A stretch of 64,000 nucleotides of DNA from Lumbricus terrestris (taxonomy: Eukaryota > Annelida > Clitellata > Crassiclitellata > Lumbricidae): contig OX457042.1 in assembly GCA_949752735.1 (NCBI GenBank), positions 35,477,289 to 35,541,288 on the forward strand, given 5' to 3'. Both the position numbers and the translations under genes were made by a program. Numbering within the stretch: position 1 is the stretch's first letter; every line of letters starts with the position of its first letter. The notes beneath the pieces were generated by a model. That model saw only the letters and a list, made by a program, of their open reading frames with translations. It searched no databases and was not told the DNA's origin. Below are positions 40,330-51,185 of the stretch, piece after piece.

Positions 40330-40450
40330 AACATAACATTCCCCCATTTTAAATTTATATAGCGCCTCTTCAAGATTCCTACTCAGAGGTGGATTTAAAC
40401 CTGAATTGCCCTCAATTGCTCGGCGCCACACGAAAACCACGTTACGGAGA
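40330..40450 (-). repeat. SINE family 1 fragment
   Basis: TATATAGCGCCTCTTCAAGA, followed by TTCCTACTCAGAGGTGGATT and CAATTGCTCGGCGC, is the complement of the SINE body and tail seen at 55440-55580. Confidence 0.6.
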
Positions 40451-41118
40451 CTAGGTTTTTCATAAGTGCTATGTCAAATCAATTTTGCAATGGCCACAGT
40501 CCCTTGTCCGTTCAATCTTCTTTTTTTCTTGCTTGGATTAGGACCTCGTTGAGGGGGGGGGGGGTAAGCCACAGATTCATTTTTATACAGATTGGAGCAT
40601 CTTGTTACAGATCGGATGCCCTTCGTGGCATCAACCACAGTTTTCCGCTGTGGACCTAGTCTTGGTGATGAACACATGCCCGCTAGGCAGAGGGTCATCA
40701 GGCTTATTTAAATTGAGTAATGTGCTCCCATGTCACAAGGCTGTTATTGGATATTTGAAGCTTTTAGTTGTCATGCAAAATGCCACTCTTTTTCTACAGT
40801 GTGCCCTACTAGCCTTGCCGCTGTTGGTCCGCGACTGCTTATTCGTCAGATATAACCCTGCTTATTTCGCAGCTGACCTCTATTTCTAGAGGTCGTTCCA
40901 CTATCCGCCACCTGTGGACGCGTGTGATAGCAGTCAGCTCTGCCACACATCAGCTCTGCCACACATCTCTCTGTCCTATGCCAGGCCAAAATCCGGGGAG
41001 GTCAAGCAGAGTAGACAGCAGAATGCTAAGGTGGTTATGTGTAATGACGGTTGATGGTTATGTAGCACTGATATGTTTGATTTTAGTGTATCATACAATA
41101 TTGTCACAGCTCTTACGG
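40451..41118. other. Interior of TTAA element without recognised gene
   Basis: A 13-base G run at about 40551-40563 and a direct repeat CAGCTCTGCCACACATC at about 40935-40968. The small frames show no family signature. Confidence 0.4.
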
Positions 41119-41643
41119 TTATTCTACTGTGTAGGGTGCATTGCTTTCATTTGAAAAGCTCTCACTGTCTCCTAATTGGTCGTCATCGGATTCGTCCGAA
41201 GAGATTTCACTCTGGCAGGTCTCCTTATCTGCAGAAGTTTCTGTCACAGACTCCGATATTGCTTTAGATGCTGACCACACGGCAATGTACAAATTCCAAA
41301 TGTTCTCAACAAATACGTAGGTCTTGCGCCGATACACTTTTTTCCCGATTTGGCGACGTGGGTTTTTCGAACGAACAGTCGTGCATATAGACGTGTATGG
41401 TCTGTCGACGTGTTCGTTCCAGTCCAAGACAGCCAGATTGCTCCGCAGCTCGTACATTAAATTCCCGTAGTGTATCCGTTTATCCAGATAGATCAGACAA
41501 ACGTTATTAAAACTTTCCACATAAAATGTGTCATGGCCTTTGACATAATCTTCAGCGTGCTTGTACACTACCAACGACCGAAGAAAGTCCTGGAGCATTG
41601 TAATTGCAGCCTCATTTGAAACAATTCGAACTTCAATCATATG
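41119..41643 (-). CDS. TTAA element transposase, C-terminal part (after hAT insertion)
   Basis: The frame continues directly from the 42758-43672 part once the MITE and one 8-bp duplication are set aside (the join falls at HMI...EVRIVSNEAA). It reads through DTFYVESFNNVCLIYLDKR and LDWNEHVDR to an acidic, Ser-rich tail (SSDESDDDQLGDSESFSNES) and a stop at 41119. The DTFYVESFNN phrase resembles a late catalytic block of a DDE-type nuclease, but I cannot assign the residues with certainty. Confidence 0.7.
   Translation of the reverse strand, partial: HMIEVRIVSNEAAITMLQDFLRSLVVYKHAEDYVKGHDTFYVESFNNVCLIYLDKRIHYGNLMYELRSNLAVLDWNEHVDRPYTSICTTVRSKNPRRQIGKKVYRRKTYVFVENIWNLYIAVWSASKAISESVTETSADKETCQSEISSDESDDDQLGDSESFSNESNAPYTVE
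41636..41643. other. 8-bp hAT duplication (ATCATATG), left
   Basis: Identical to 42750-42757 and flanks the 41644-42749 element. Confidence 0.9.
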
Positions 41644-42749
41644 CAGGGCCGGCCTTAGTCCAAGTGGCGCCCTAGGCAAGGCACACATTTGGCGCCCCAG
41701 GAATAGACCTGCATTTGGCGCCCTTAGTTTCTCACTGAATTGTTCACTGTTCAGCCCACGTTAGAATCTAAAGATGAGTTAGGCAGAGTCGGTATAATCT
41801 TACGCTTACAAGGCCGTAGCCAGGATTTTATTTCGGGGATGTTTTCTTGATCATGAATTTTGAGGTGCGCAGCCTACACGCTGCGGGCGACTTTTTTGGG
41901 CGAAATTTTCTGACGGCTTTTGTTAGTCGTCGAATTTTCTGACGTCCAAAAACGCCATTTTCCGCGATTTTCGACTATTTTCTGCTCAAAATTACATTAC
42001 ACACTGTCATATGCTAGCAAATGCATAATTATTTCATTTTTACATTATTTCATTTGGGGGGGTGTTCACAACACCCAAAACATCCCCCTACGGCCTTGTA
42101 GGCCTACGCTCAACTGAGTAATTCATTATAATTTCTTTATTAGTACACTGAAGGCTGGATAATATTCAATTTTGTGGAGAATGGTATAAGTTAAAAAATA
42201 AATTAAAACACACTCTTGTGGAAATGGCGCCCTCTTTGATGGAAATGGCGCCCTCTAGAACTTTGCGCCCATGCAACTACCTGTTTTGCCTATGCCTTAG
42301 GTCGGCCCTCAATCAGCTACTGCCCTTTCTTCATCGTCGTCCCTACTAGACTATTTTATTTCAATCTGAATAGCCTAAAGGGCAGGCTGTAATATTGTAA
42401 TCTCATCTTCATACTCAACAAGGCCCACTCCCATTTCATACATTTCATTTCTTGCAACATCTTTACTATCGAAATTGAGCGTCCCGTATTTTAACCTGTC
42501 TCCTAAAGCAAAGAGTACGGAATGTCGTTAAAAATCGAATTTTATTTGTCGATTTAAAATTTATGCAATCCTTGAAATTGGAACAGGTGCAAAGAATCCA
42601 TAATTATTTTAAATTCTTTCCATTAGCGAAAGTTTTGAGTTTAAAAGAATATAGTGCAAAAAAATTAATTCGCCGGTGCCGCGGCGCCCCCCAAAGACCG
42701 CGGCGCCCTAGGCAACTGCCTACTTTGCCTATAGGTAAGGCCGGCCCTG
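41644..42749. mobile_element. hAT-type element inserted into the transposase gene, 1,106 bp
   Basis: The ends are CAGGGCCGGCCTTA and TAAGGCCGGCCCTG, with the 8-bp duplication ATCATATG. The interior repeats TGGCGCCCT phrases and contains another end-like block near 42285-42310 (CCTTAGGTCGGCCCTC), so it is probably composite. It has no transposase. Confidence 0.9.
41809..42098. mobile_element. MITE of the CAAGGCCGTAGCC family, nested
   Basis: CAAGGCCGTAGCCAGGATTT...CCCCCTACGGCCTTG, with GGGGGTGTT-type subterminal repeats. TA lies at both outer edges. Relatives lie at 50869-51185 and 63763-64000. Confidence 0.8.
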
Positions 42750-42757
42750 ATCATATG

Positions 42758-43672
42758 CCCCGGCTCTTTGCAGTGGGAAGTTTCATGGCACTTGCTGTGG
42801 TTGTTCTGAAAATGAGGGATGCATGATTCTATGAGCTTACGCAGGGTTTGGGCATCTCCATTGCAATTGTCCATACACCAATAGACGTGGTTTCGAATGG
42901 CAGCACCCTTGTCAGAAAGCTCGGGATGCCATGTTTTTCCAATGTTTTTTTGTGCTCCTTGCCCAATTTTTTTCACCCCTGCTGTTATAGGACGGGTGCA
43001 GTGCCAGCGGTCATTGGAATTCCTGGCTTGCTTCCTCTCACGTAGGCGCTTGTTGATTGTCATGTTTCGATCATGCACATGATGGGCAACTTTAATGTTG
43101 CTGAGATCCAGGCTCTCGTACATCCTGTCGAATCCCACTGCCTCGTGACGCTGTGAACAGTTATCATCATTCCCGTTTATGTGTTGAATATCAACGACTT
43201 TGTGAGTTTTCAACCCGATAGCAACATGGTCGGTGTGATAACTATTTCGTCTACAATGATGTCGTGCGTCAGTCATTATAGAGATAGCTCCATCAGGCGA
43301 CAGTGAAGACTCCTGCGCTCTAGCGCCAAATATAGATTGCTTTCGCAGGTTCTCAGAAATGGCACTAAATGTAACCATATTCCTCCTGCGGAAAAGGTCT
43401 GACAATAGTCCAAACCGACTGAAGTCGCTAAAGCGCTCGTACTGTATGGGTGTCATACCAGAGGCCAGGTAGCTCAACATCACTCGGTGGTTGACTTCAA
43501 ATTCCTTCCGCTCGCTGTCTATTGTGGATGAGGAACTCCACTGAAGGGAGTGTTTTTTCGCACACTCCATATTAGGGTGGTCGCATCTGTAATGGCAAAT
43601 TTTCAACCTCAGTTTTATTCTTTCTCCAACCCGCCATTTGGTGCCACTTGGTAAAAGACTTATGTAGCCCAA
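42758..43672 (-). CDS. TTAA element transposase, main part (Kolobok-like)
   Basis: About 305 codons with no stop. In order: a GTKWRVGE block, a Cys/His pair (CHYRCDHPNMEC, zinc-binding-like) and EVNHRVMLSYLASGM. Next come ISIMTDARHHCRRNSYHTDH, a TDAR block that could hold a catalytic Asp, and VAHHVHDRNMTINKRLRER. Then follow DRWHCTRPITAGVKKI, WHPELSDKGAAIRNHVYWCM and a C/H-rich end (CIPHFQNNHSKCHETSHC). The hAT MITE cuts it after HMI. The true 5' boundary is unsure: an acceptor-like AG lies at about 43661, and an upstream exon may be the frame at 45832-46386. The superfamily call is inference from TTAA plus block order. Confidence 0.7.
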
Positions 43673-44309
43673 AAATTATCCCGTTTGAAAAATATTTAGG
43701 ACTAGCACAACGTGTTTGAAGTTTCGGATTTTACGAAATATCATCGTCTTTTTGAGTATAAGGATAATTTAATCACTTTTTTCACAAATTACTAGTTTTA
43801 GCAGAAAAACTACATTCTTTTACTCAAGCACAACTGGCAAGTATGCCTAACTTCTACAATGATGATAATGGTTCATTATGTTTTTTTATGAACAATTGAC
43901 CATGACAATAGTATTTGACGCGCGAGTCCCTGAGATCGATGACCATAAACCTATACTAGTAAGCCAACACATTGCTATGTTCTTTTGATAGGCCTCATTT
44001 CTATCTACAGGAATCCTTTGTTACACTAAAGGCTCTTTATTGCATGCTTAACTTTAACACAAAATCTGTTATAACATGGACAAGGACCTCAACAATACAT
44101 GCAATTGAACTAGAGAAAAATATCGATGATATTTTCGTTTATTGTGGCAATCAGAGCAGAATGACACATGGCATCACAGCTAAAATTTGTCAAGAGCTGC
44201 TGTAAAGAAATGAATTAAAATGGATGTTGAAATTATTGAGACAATAAGTTTTATAAATTTAAGAAATTACTTATTACCATACAGGAGTCAAAGAGCAGCT
44301 TTTAAACAA
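43673..44309. other. Interior of TTAA element, presumed intron
   Basis: AT-rich, with no coding signal that can be supported. Confidence 0.4.
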
Positions 44310-44427
44310 CTTCAAAGAGGGCAAGTTGCTTACCCATCATTGTCTGTGGGGAAGGCAACGGGAAACCACCTCACTCATCTTATCCCCAGGGGCGTAAAGC
44401 CAATGAACCTGCCTTCGGGCAGAGAAC

Positions 44428-44511
<84 letters not shown>

Positions 44512-44512
44512 T

Positions 44513-44587
<75 letters not shown>

Positions 44588-44590
44588 GAG
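44310..44590 (+). repeat. SINE family 2 fragment with long (ATC)n tail
   Basis: GGGCAAGTTGCTTACCCATC, then ATTGTCTGTGGGGAAGG, matches the complement of 34500-34600. It runs straight into about 50 ATC units at 44428-44584. The poly-Ser, poly-Asp and poly-Met frames are artefacts. A short second piece, CTTACCCATCATTGTCTGTG, lies at about 44955-44975. Confidence 0.9.
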
Positions 44591-44599
44591 AGCATAATA

Positions 44600-45756
44600 A
44601 TTGAGTGCCTGGTGAAGCCCACTCACATTGTTGTCCATTTCATAATAAAAAAATTATAGAATTTATCCCAATTAAAAGTAAGACTTATACTTTTAGAGTT
44701 GAAAGAATGAACACAGAGTCAAACAATTGACACAGAAAGTGCTGTCAAGAGTGGACACAAATTACACTACTTTTATTAGCTATTGTAAATTAACTACCTA
44801 TTATAAATTAGCATGAAAGGCGATGGTGTTAAAAACGTAAGCTATGTACAGCTCAGCAATGGATTCAGCTGAAATTACAATGGCCACCAGGACATCTCGG
44901 ACGACCAACCAATCCAAGAGAATAAGTGTAGTATCCTCAAGACAACACCCATTGCCTTACCCATCATTGTCTGTGGGGAACTCTTGGTTGAATGCAGATG
45001 AACACTTTTTTGGGCAACATGCCAGAGATTTCACTTTGAGGGAAGTGTATCATGAAAATTACACCATAGCTCACTCCCATGCAAAACTAAATGCAATTTG
45101 ATTTGTGAGACAGGGTAATAATGCCTCAGGTTGAAAACATTAGCTGAGATGAAATCTTAGATAAAAATTCGCATCCAAAATACTTTTAATATTGCACCAG
45201 TTCCTTGCACCCAGTAACCCCATGAAAAATGACGGCAGAAAAATTAATATTTCTGATAAATCAGACCTCATTTAAGAATATTGGTGATTTTGCAGAATAG
45301 ACTAATTACCTAGGAAATAGATGAAACCACAAAAATTTATAACTATCCCTATTAGCCTATATACTATTACTGTTCCCATACTGTAGCAGTCTAAGAACAA
45401 TAAGCTATTATTATCAACCAAGACAAGGTAAAACAGGTAGTATTTGTAAATATGTAAGATATGATAGATGTTATCTGTGATGCGTGTGTTATACAGGTTT
45501 TCTAGCCATTGAGGAATTTCTCTTGAAGTGGCGCTATATAAATTGATGATTACGATTACGATAACAGTAGCATCATTATGTTGAAGTGTGTGCCAACTAT
45601 AAGTAGTTGAATTTATCCCTGGTTTGAAGATTCCTGGTTGATTACAGCCATATAGCTACTTTTGAGCATCAGAAGACTTGCTATTATAAAGGTAAAACTT
45701 AGATGGCATTGTGCTAGTCCTAAATGTTAATATTTTCTCTTATAAATTTTTGTGTG
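44600..45756. other. Interior of TTAA element, no gene
   Basis: AT-rich. A SINE-tail-like piece, AAGTGGCGCTATATAAATTG, then GATTACGATTACGA, is at about 45525-45563. Nothing else is recognised. Confidence 0.45.
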
Positions 45757-45850
45757 GTGTTTCTGGGGAGAATGGAACCAAATGGCGCCTTGGAGAACAC
45801 TCAATTCAAACTTTCATTTCTAACGACCACCCTACTCCATATCCACCGAC
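45757..45850 (+). repeat. Inverted, diverged copy of a transposase segment
   Basis: GGAACCAAATGGCGCCTTGG ... CGACCACCCTA resembles, on the opposite strand, the transposase stretch GGCACCAAATGGCGGGTTGG ... CGACCACCCTA at about 43585-43650, with similar spacing. It may be a relic of a local inverted duplication, or chance. Confidence 0.35.
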
Positions 45851-46386
45851 AGCACATGACCACTGTGTGTCCATGACTTCACTGAATACGGCGTCACACA
45901 TGTGGATGAATGTTGTGAGATTGTGTCGATCAACTGGGCAATGCTGGAGCACTGCCCAACAAAATTCTCATGTGCAGTCTCCAAAGCTGTTGCTGGAGCT
46001 GCTGATATTGCTGCTGTGACAGATGCTGGATCAGTCAGTGAAGTTGATTCACTTACTTCTTCCGTGACTGAAGACATCGTGAGTGTCTGCTGCGGATGTT
46101 GAGTTGCAGAAGAGAGCTTATTGGTGTCAACATCCATTATGACTTTCACCAGAACTTCTCTCAAACTTTTTACTCCCAACGCCAAGCGAATGTCCTCACA
46201 TTTTTGCTCAAATTTAAGTTTATCACTGTCGGTTGTAGAAGTTAATTCAAAATGTTTCCTTACAGAAACGTAAGGGTAGCTATAACTCTTGGTAGATCCA
46301 TCAGACAACCGTTTTTTAAATGTTCGCATGTTGCCAACTGCAACACCTGAAGTCGGTGTCGTTGGTACAGCGTAGTCTCCATCCAT
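45832..46386 (-). CDS. TTAA element upstream frame (possible transposase exon 1)
   Basis: A 184-codon frame with an ATG (MDGDYAVPTTPTSGVAVGNM). It has a basic block, FKKRLSDGSTKSYSYPYVS, a charged helical stretch (KLKFEQKCEDIRLALGVKSL) and a Ser/Thr/Ala-rich low-complexity tail. No known domain was recognised. Strand and position suit a first exon of the transposase, but no clear donor in phase with 43672 could be chosen. Confidence 0.45.
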   Translation of the reverse strand: MDGDYAVPTTPTSGVAVGNMRTFKKRLSDGSTKSYSYPYVSVRKHFELTSTTDSDKLKFEQKCEDIRLALGVKSLREVLVKVIMDVDTNKLSSATQHPQQTLTMSSVTEEVSESTSLTDPASVTAAISAAPATALETAHENFVGQCSSIAQLIDTISQHSSTCVTPYSVKSWTHSGHVLSVDME

Positions 46387-47014
46387 CTTTGGAAATAGTT
46401 CGATATAATGATACTAATATATGTCCACTAACGAAATACAATGTTATACTACTATAAGGTCCACTACTGAAATAAGATAATAATATAATATACAGACACG
46501 AGATATAAGCTGTATCGACTATGCGATTTAAAATGGCTATGAAGTGAAGAAATTACGAAGCTCAACTCTGCTGCAGCGAAATTCAAACTAGAATGAGTAC
46601 TGCAAACCAAGACTCAATTGTGAAAGGACATTTCCTAAGTTCATTTCCTAAGTTCATTAGCATAATTTGGCATGTGACCTAGTCTCTCTTCCTTAGGCTG
46701 TATATTAGCATCTGATATATTACTGGTGCAAATTCTTAGAATATGAAATACAGCTTACACTTGGCAGCTGAGGGACCAAATATAAACAATCCTACAGACT
46801 ACAAGGTGACTGAATAGGGAGACGAACGTCTGTTACAGCATGAAGTGTCAGCTGAGAGCCGATTTAGTGCCCTGGGGAGCCTTCATCGCAGTCTATTGTC
46901 TTTAGTGTTCCGGGTATAATAAGGCAACGGTGACAGCATCAACAGCTGGCATTTATATACAGGTTTACGACCCAAAGCTCGGTTATATATACAAGTGGTC
47001 AATTGATCGGGGTA
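46387..47014. other. Right non-coding part of TTAA element
   Basis: No gene was found. From about 46965 it is similar to the left subterminal sequence (CCGAGCT, TATATATACAAGTGGTCAAT). Confidence 0.5.
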
Positions 47015-47272
47015 GGCCAGAGGGAGGGTGAAGGGCCTAGGGTGGGGGCTACCACCGATCGACCGACCGTCCCTGCGCCTCGCCTCCATTCCACAAAGCG
47101 GACGATGTTGCCTAGGCTATGCATATAATTAAATTCAGCAGCCTATGCTTGTAAGATGTGTAAACCAAAATGAAATCAACGCCCATTGGCCGACAGATGC
47201 TTACTTGAACCGCCTACAGTCGTTGGTCACTTCATTCTACGAGGGAAACCGCCAAACCTAAAACCTAGGGCT
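47015..47272 (-). repeat. TTAA element right TIR (258 bp)
   Basis: Complement of 38563-38820, with no mismatch seen. Confidence 0.93.
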
Positions 47273-47276
47273 TTAA
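47273..47276. other. TTAA target duplication, right
   Basis: TTAA directly after ...CCTAGGGCT; pairs with 38559-38562. Confidence 0.8.
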
Positions 47277-47527
47277 CTATAAGATCTGCCCAATGTAGGT
47301 CTAATGGTATCAAATACATAGATCAACCAGAGACGTTGCCATAGCTCTGTAATGTCACGCGAAATGTCGTATGGATCGTATCGTATATGAAGCGACTCTT
47401 GAAGTAGCCTACTATTCAAAGGCGTTCTCAGCGTGACAGCTACGATGAAAGAAGGAAGGACTTCAAGCAGCGAAAGGCGGAAGATGACACCCCCAATAGA
47501 ATCTTACTACGGACCATAGACATCGAC

Positions 47528-47760
47528 AGGGTGAGCCATAAAAAGACCTACGGTTTTTGCCAATATCTTGGCCAGAAGTAAAAACATTTAATCACATTAC
47601 ACAGGCTTAAAGACAATTAATTCACATTTACACATCATGGCCAGATTTCATCAAAGTGTTTCAAACAGAACAAATATTATATCACTTTTAGTGAGACCAT
47701 CCACTGTCTTTGACAATTCAAAAACGTAACGACAAAAAGCAACGAAACGAGTTTATCACG
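47528..47760. repeat. Half copy of mariner-type foldback MITE
   Basis: CAGGGTGAGCCATAAAAAGA followed by the same body as 48398-48620 (TTTTTGCCAATAT, GGCCAGAAGTAA, CACTTTTAGTGAG). Only one arm is present. Confidence 0.8.
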
Positions 47761-48254
47761 TCACAGCTCGGATAATTGTTATCGAATAGCCCTGCTATTG
47801 CCAGATAATTACTAACAGAGCCATTTGAGGTATTTCTGTTTATTTATATTTCTAACTTATTATGCTCATTCTGAAAAATGTATAAACACATGTTAGAATT
47901 AATTAGTTTAATTGGAAACGACTGAAATGTCATCAACAGCAGTCGTTACTGAAATATGTTCTGCTAAAGTAGGCGCAGACTGTGAAGCTTTCTGGGCACC
48001 ATCCCTTGCAGGTCTAGCATTTTACCGGATCTTCTTTCTACTTGATTGTCTTATTGGAACGTTCTGAACGGACACAGACATTTCAAAATATTATTAGCAT
48101 TGTCTTGTCACTCCAGATGCTTTGGATTTTTCAAAGATAGCTTCCCTGGGGCTAACTTGAATAAATTATTGCAGATAATATGTCAATCTTCAGTAGGCAG
48201 TTTCAGTGTTTTTGTACAGGACTGAAGTTTCGAAATTACAGCCCCAGCCCTAGA

Positions 48255-48397
48255 TAGGCTACCCTAAATCAAATGGTCAAGCGGAACGCATGTTTCAAAC
48301 ATTTAAGCAGCTGCTACTCAAAGCACACGACAGCAACATAGACTCCTACGTACATTGCACTGCTACAGTATACCGTAATGCTCTTTTAGCAAGTCTA
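48255..48397 (+). pseudogene. Ty3/gypsy integrase fragment, part 1
   Basis: Reads SNGQAERMFQTFKQLLLKAH, then DSYVHCTATVYRNALLAS, the end of a gypsy integrase core with its Glu (QAER). It is interrupted by the foldback MITE at 48398. Confidence 0.75.
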
Positions 48398-49084
48398 CAG
48401 GGTGGGCCAAAAAAAGACCCCACTCCCTAGGTTTTTTGCCAATATCCTGGCCAGAAGTAAGAATTTTGAAATGAAATTTTACAGGTTTAAAGACAATTCA
48501 TATTTACACATGATGGCCAGATTTAAATAAAATATTTCAAACAGAACAAAAGTCACACCACTTTTAGTGAGGCCACCCACCATTTTTTGACGACTCAAAA
48601 ACGTAACGCAATAACAATTAGGTTTTTTGCCAATATAATGGCCAGAAGTAAGAATTTCGAAATGAAATTTTACAGGCTCATGGACAATTCACATCTACAC
48701 ATGATGGTCTCCCTAAAAGTGGTATAACTTTTGTTCTGTTTGAAATATTTTGATGGAATCTGACCATCATGTGCAGATATGAATTGTCTTTAAGCCAGTA
48801 AAACTTCATTTCGATATTCTTATTTTTGGGCAAGATATTGGCCAGAATAATTATATTCGTTTTTGTTACTTTTTGTTGAGTCGCATTTTTGAATCGTCAA
48901 AAAACGGTGGGTGGCCTCACTAAAAGTGGTGTAACTTTTGTTCTGTTTGAAATATTTTTATGAAATCTGGCCATCATGTGTAAATATGAATTGTCTTTAA
49001 GTCTGTAAAATTTCATTTCAAAAATCTTACTTCTGGCCGAGATATTGCCAAAACACCTAGGGTGGTCTTTTTTGCCCACCCTGT
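48398..49084. mobile_element. Foldback MITE with about 220-bp arms (mariner-like ends)
   Basis: The outer ends are CAGGGTGGGCCAAAAAAAGA and CTTTTTTGCCCACCCTG. The two arms are inverted copies over about 220 bp (TTTTTGCCAATATCCTGGCC ... CACTTTTAGTGAGGCC). The middle (48620-48840) holds a further diverged inverted pair of the same sequence. A TA lies beside each end. No open frame. Confidence 0.88.
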
Positions 49085-49480
49085 TAGTCCTGCTCAGTTG
49101 TTGACGAACCAATCCTTAAGAGTAAAACTTCCAACGCTCAACCAAAATCTATATAAAGCCAAAAGCTACATGTATGAATGCCAGAAAGGACTTGTTATTT
49201 AGACAGCAAAAACAGGCAATGTGCCATGACAGAACAGTCCAACCTTGAAGGAAGGAGACGTTGTTCGTGTCCAACATAATGGAACTTGGAGATTATGGCG
49301 AAGTGAGTCGAGCGCACTCTGCTCCTCGTTCATATAATTATTGTCGACACAGAGGTCTGTCCTTAGACGAAACAGAAGGGATCTCATACAAGGCAAAGAA
49401 TATCCACCCAGTAGAAGACCTACACTCAAGGATATCGCAACTCAAGTTTAAGACCAAGTAGAGGTCATGGAACTTTCAGC
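49085..49480 (+). pseudogene. Ty3/gypsy integrase fragment, part 2
   Basis: Continues with PAQLLTNQSLRVKLPTLNQN, YKAKSYMYECQKG and GDVVRVQHNGTWRLWRSE, the region after the core in gypsy integrases. Stops are present (e.g. after GLVI). It follows the MITE directly, so the MITE entered an existing retrotransposon copy. Confidence 0.72.
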
Positions 49481-50868
49481 TACAGATTGCCTAGCAATCA
49501 TAAGATCATCTGATAATCAGTTGGCACTGCAAACTACTGACACAAGTGGATTTCATTCCAAAATAAAAACTCTAAGTGGTAGAACCTCAAAGCTCCCTGT
49601 TCAATTCCGTGATTACCTCTTGAACTATACTTTTGAATTAACTAAAACTAAAAGGGGAAATGTAAGACAAGAATGACTCTCTGATACGTATACAGTGATG
49701 GAAACGAGAGGCGGTTTCTGGTGATGGACATAGCGTGGAGTGGTCACATATAGAATATGCTGTCCTTGTTTTGGGTTCTAAAGAAAGTAAAGATGACTTA
49801 ACACTGTTACACGAACATCACAGTATGGACATAATCGAGTGAATCATTATGAGACAAATTTGAATAGGTTCTATCTGGAAGGTGAGTGATAATATTTCAT
49901 TGTATTGGATACAATTTCAGATCGAGCATGAGACAAATTGGGATCGATTTGTAAAATAACTATAGAACCTATTTAATTGAGTACGGTACCTCAGGTCTCA
50001 TAAGTTCTCAATTTCCTTAGTTGGATAATAATTATGATTGACAGTATCAAAAGTCTTTGCAAGGTCCAGCAAGGGCATGTACATGTAAGTAGAGTGTCCT
50101 GACTGGGATCGTTGCTGATGAGGAACTTTATCTGCTTAGGCACTTTCCCAGCAGCTCCGGATATAGTCCTGGATATGGTTCTGCTCCCTGAAAATTTCCG
50201 CTGTTTTTCCTTCTCGTCAGGTGTACCGGACCTGTCCTGGGTGTTGTACTTTATAGCTCACTCACCTATACTAAGCACATTTCCAGTCCGAAACGCTCCT
50301 CCTAGTTCATTCAAGACGTCTCAGAGTCATTCGTCGTTCTGTCTCCTCCATCTTCACTATAGGCTTATAAGTTAAGACATTTATTACGGCAGTTTCAAAA
50401 GTTCATAACAATTATGCCGACGCCAATCACAGTACGCTACATAATATTATAGGCTACATGCCAGTACAGTTGAATTATATGCAAGTATATACAGGGTGGG
50501 CCAGAATAAACGCACCCACTTTGAATGCGTACCGGTATTACTCTGCTTGTTGTAATTTATTTACACTTAATGCGACAAATTAAAGATATCTCACAGACTC
50601 TTGCATGCTCCCAGCCTTTTCTTTGCGTCAGAGTTAGCGATTTCACGTCGACAAAATACCTTCAACCTTAGATCATCAGACTTTTGCAATGCGTCTTACG
50701 GTGTATGAAATGCTTGTTTCGAGCTTAATTTCCGGGAGATTTGCTTTCGCCCGGGTCATTGTTTAGACTGCAAATTAACTCGGACACACGAGCAATATTA
50801 ACGGATGCGCGCGCCGTAAGACCCGGTTTTCGTGGCATAAGACTCAAAGTTCCTATTTCATCAATTCA
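49481..50868. other. No gene seen; TE fragments
   Basis: A mariner-like end, CAGGGTGGGCCAGAATAAAC, lies at about 50494. The rest is not recognised. Its small frames have no family features. Confidence 0.45.
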
Positions 50869-51185
50869 AGGCCGTAGCCAGGATTTGATTTCGGGGGTGT
50901 TACTTCAGTTTCTCGTCCGAATAAAACTGAAGACCTTGTTTTTCAGTCTTCCGACCGAAATCTTCAGAAAATGTCACAAATTTCTTGTCCCAAAAAAGTG
51001 ATGGATTTTTATAGCCATCCGACTGAAATCAATTCTTTCTATTTTATCACAAATTTTTTTATATCTGGGGTTTTTCATGACTTTATTTCATGCTTTTTAC
51101 ATCATGTGCTAGTAAATGCATTCTATTATTTTTTACATTTTACATTTCGGGGGTGTTCAAACACCCGAAACAGCTCCCTATCTAC
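50869..51185. mobile_element. CAAGGCCGTAGCC-family MITE, right end eroded
   Basis: CAAGGCCGTAGCCAGGATTT, then GATTTCGGGGGTGTT, at the left; TTTCGGGGGTGTTCAAACAC at the right, with the final CTACGGCCTTG missing. Confidence 0.75.

Larger units (their letters stand above)
38563..47272. mobile_element. Large TTAA-class DNA transposon (Kolobok-like), 8,710 bp
   Basis: The ends AGCCCTAGG...CCTAGGGCT are flanked by TTAA. The 258-bp terminal repeats appear identical by eye. It encodes a transposase-like protein on the minus strand and a spliced second protein on the plus strand. TTAA duplication is shared by piggyBac and Kolobok; the transposase lacks the piggyBac layout, and its His/Cys-rich 'TDARHH ... 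HDRN' type is why I prefer Kolobok. It contains later insertions: a hAT MITE at 41644-42749 and a SINE at 44310-44590. Confidence 0.85.

Noticed and set aside
44220..44638. Poly-Ser, poly-Asp and poly-Met frames
   Set aside because: Translations of an (ATC)n SINE tail.
45711..46019. Plus-strand gene opposite the transposase upstream frame
   Set aside because: Only a short segment resembles the transposase, and no start, domain or splice site supports a gene; recorded only as a possible inverted relic.
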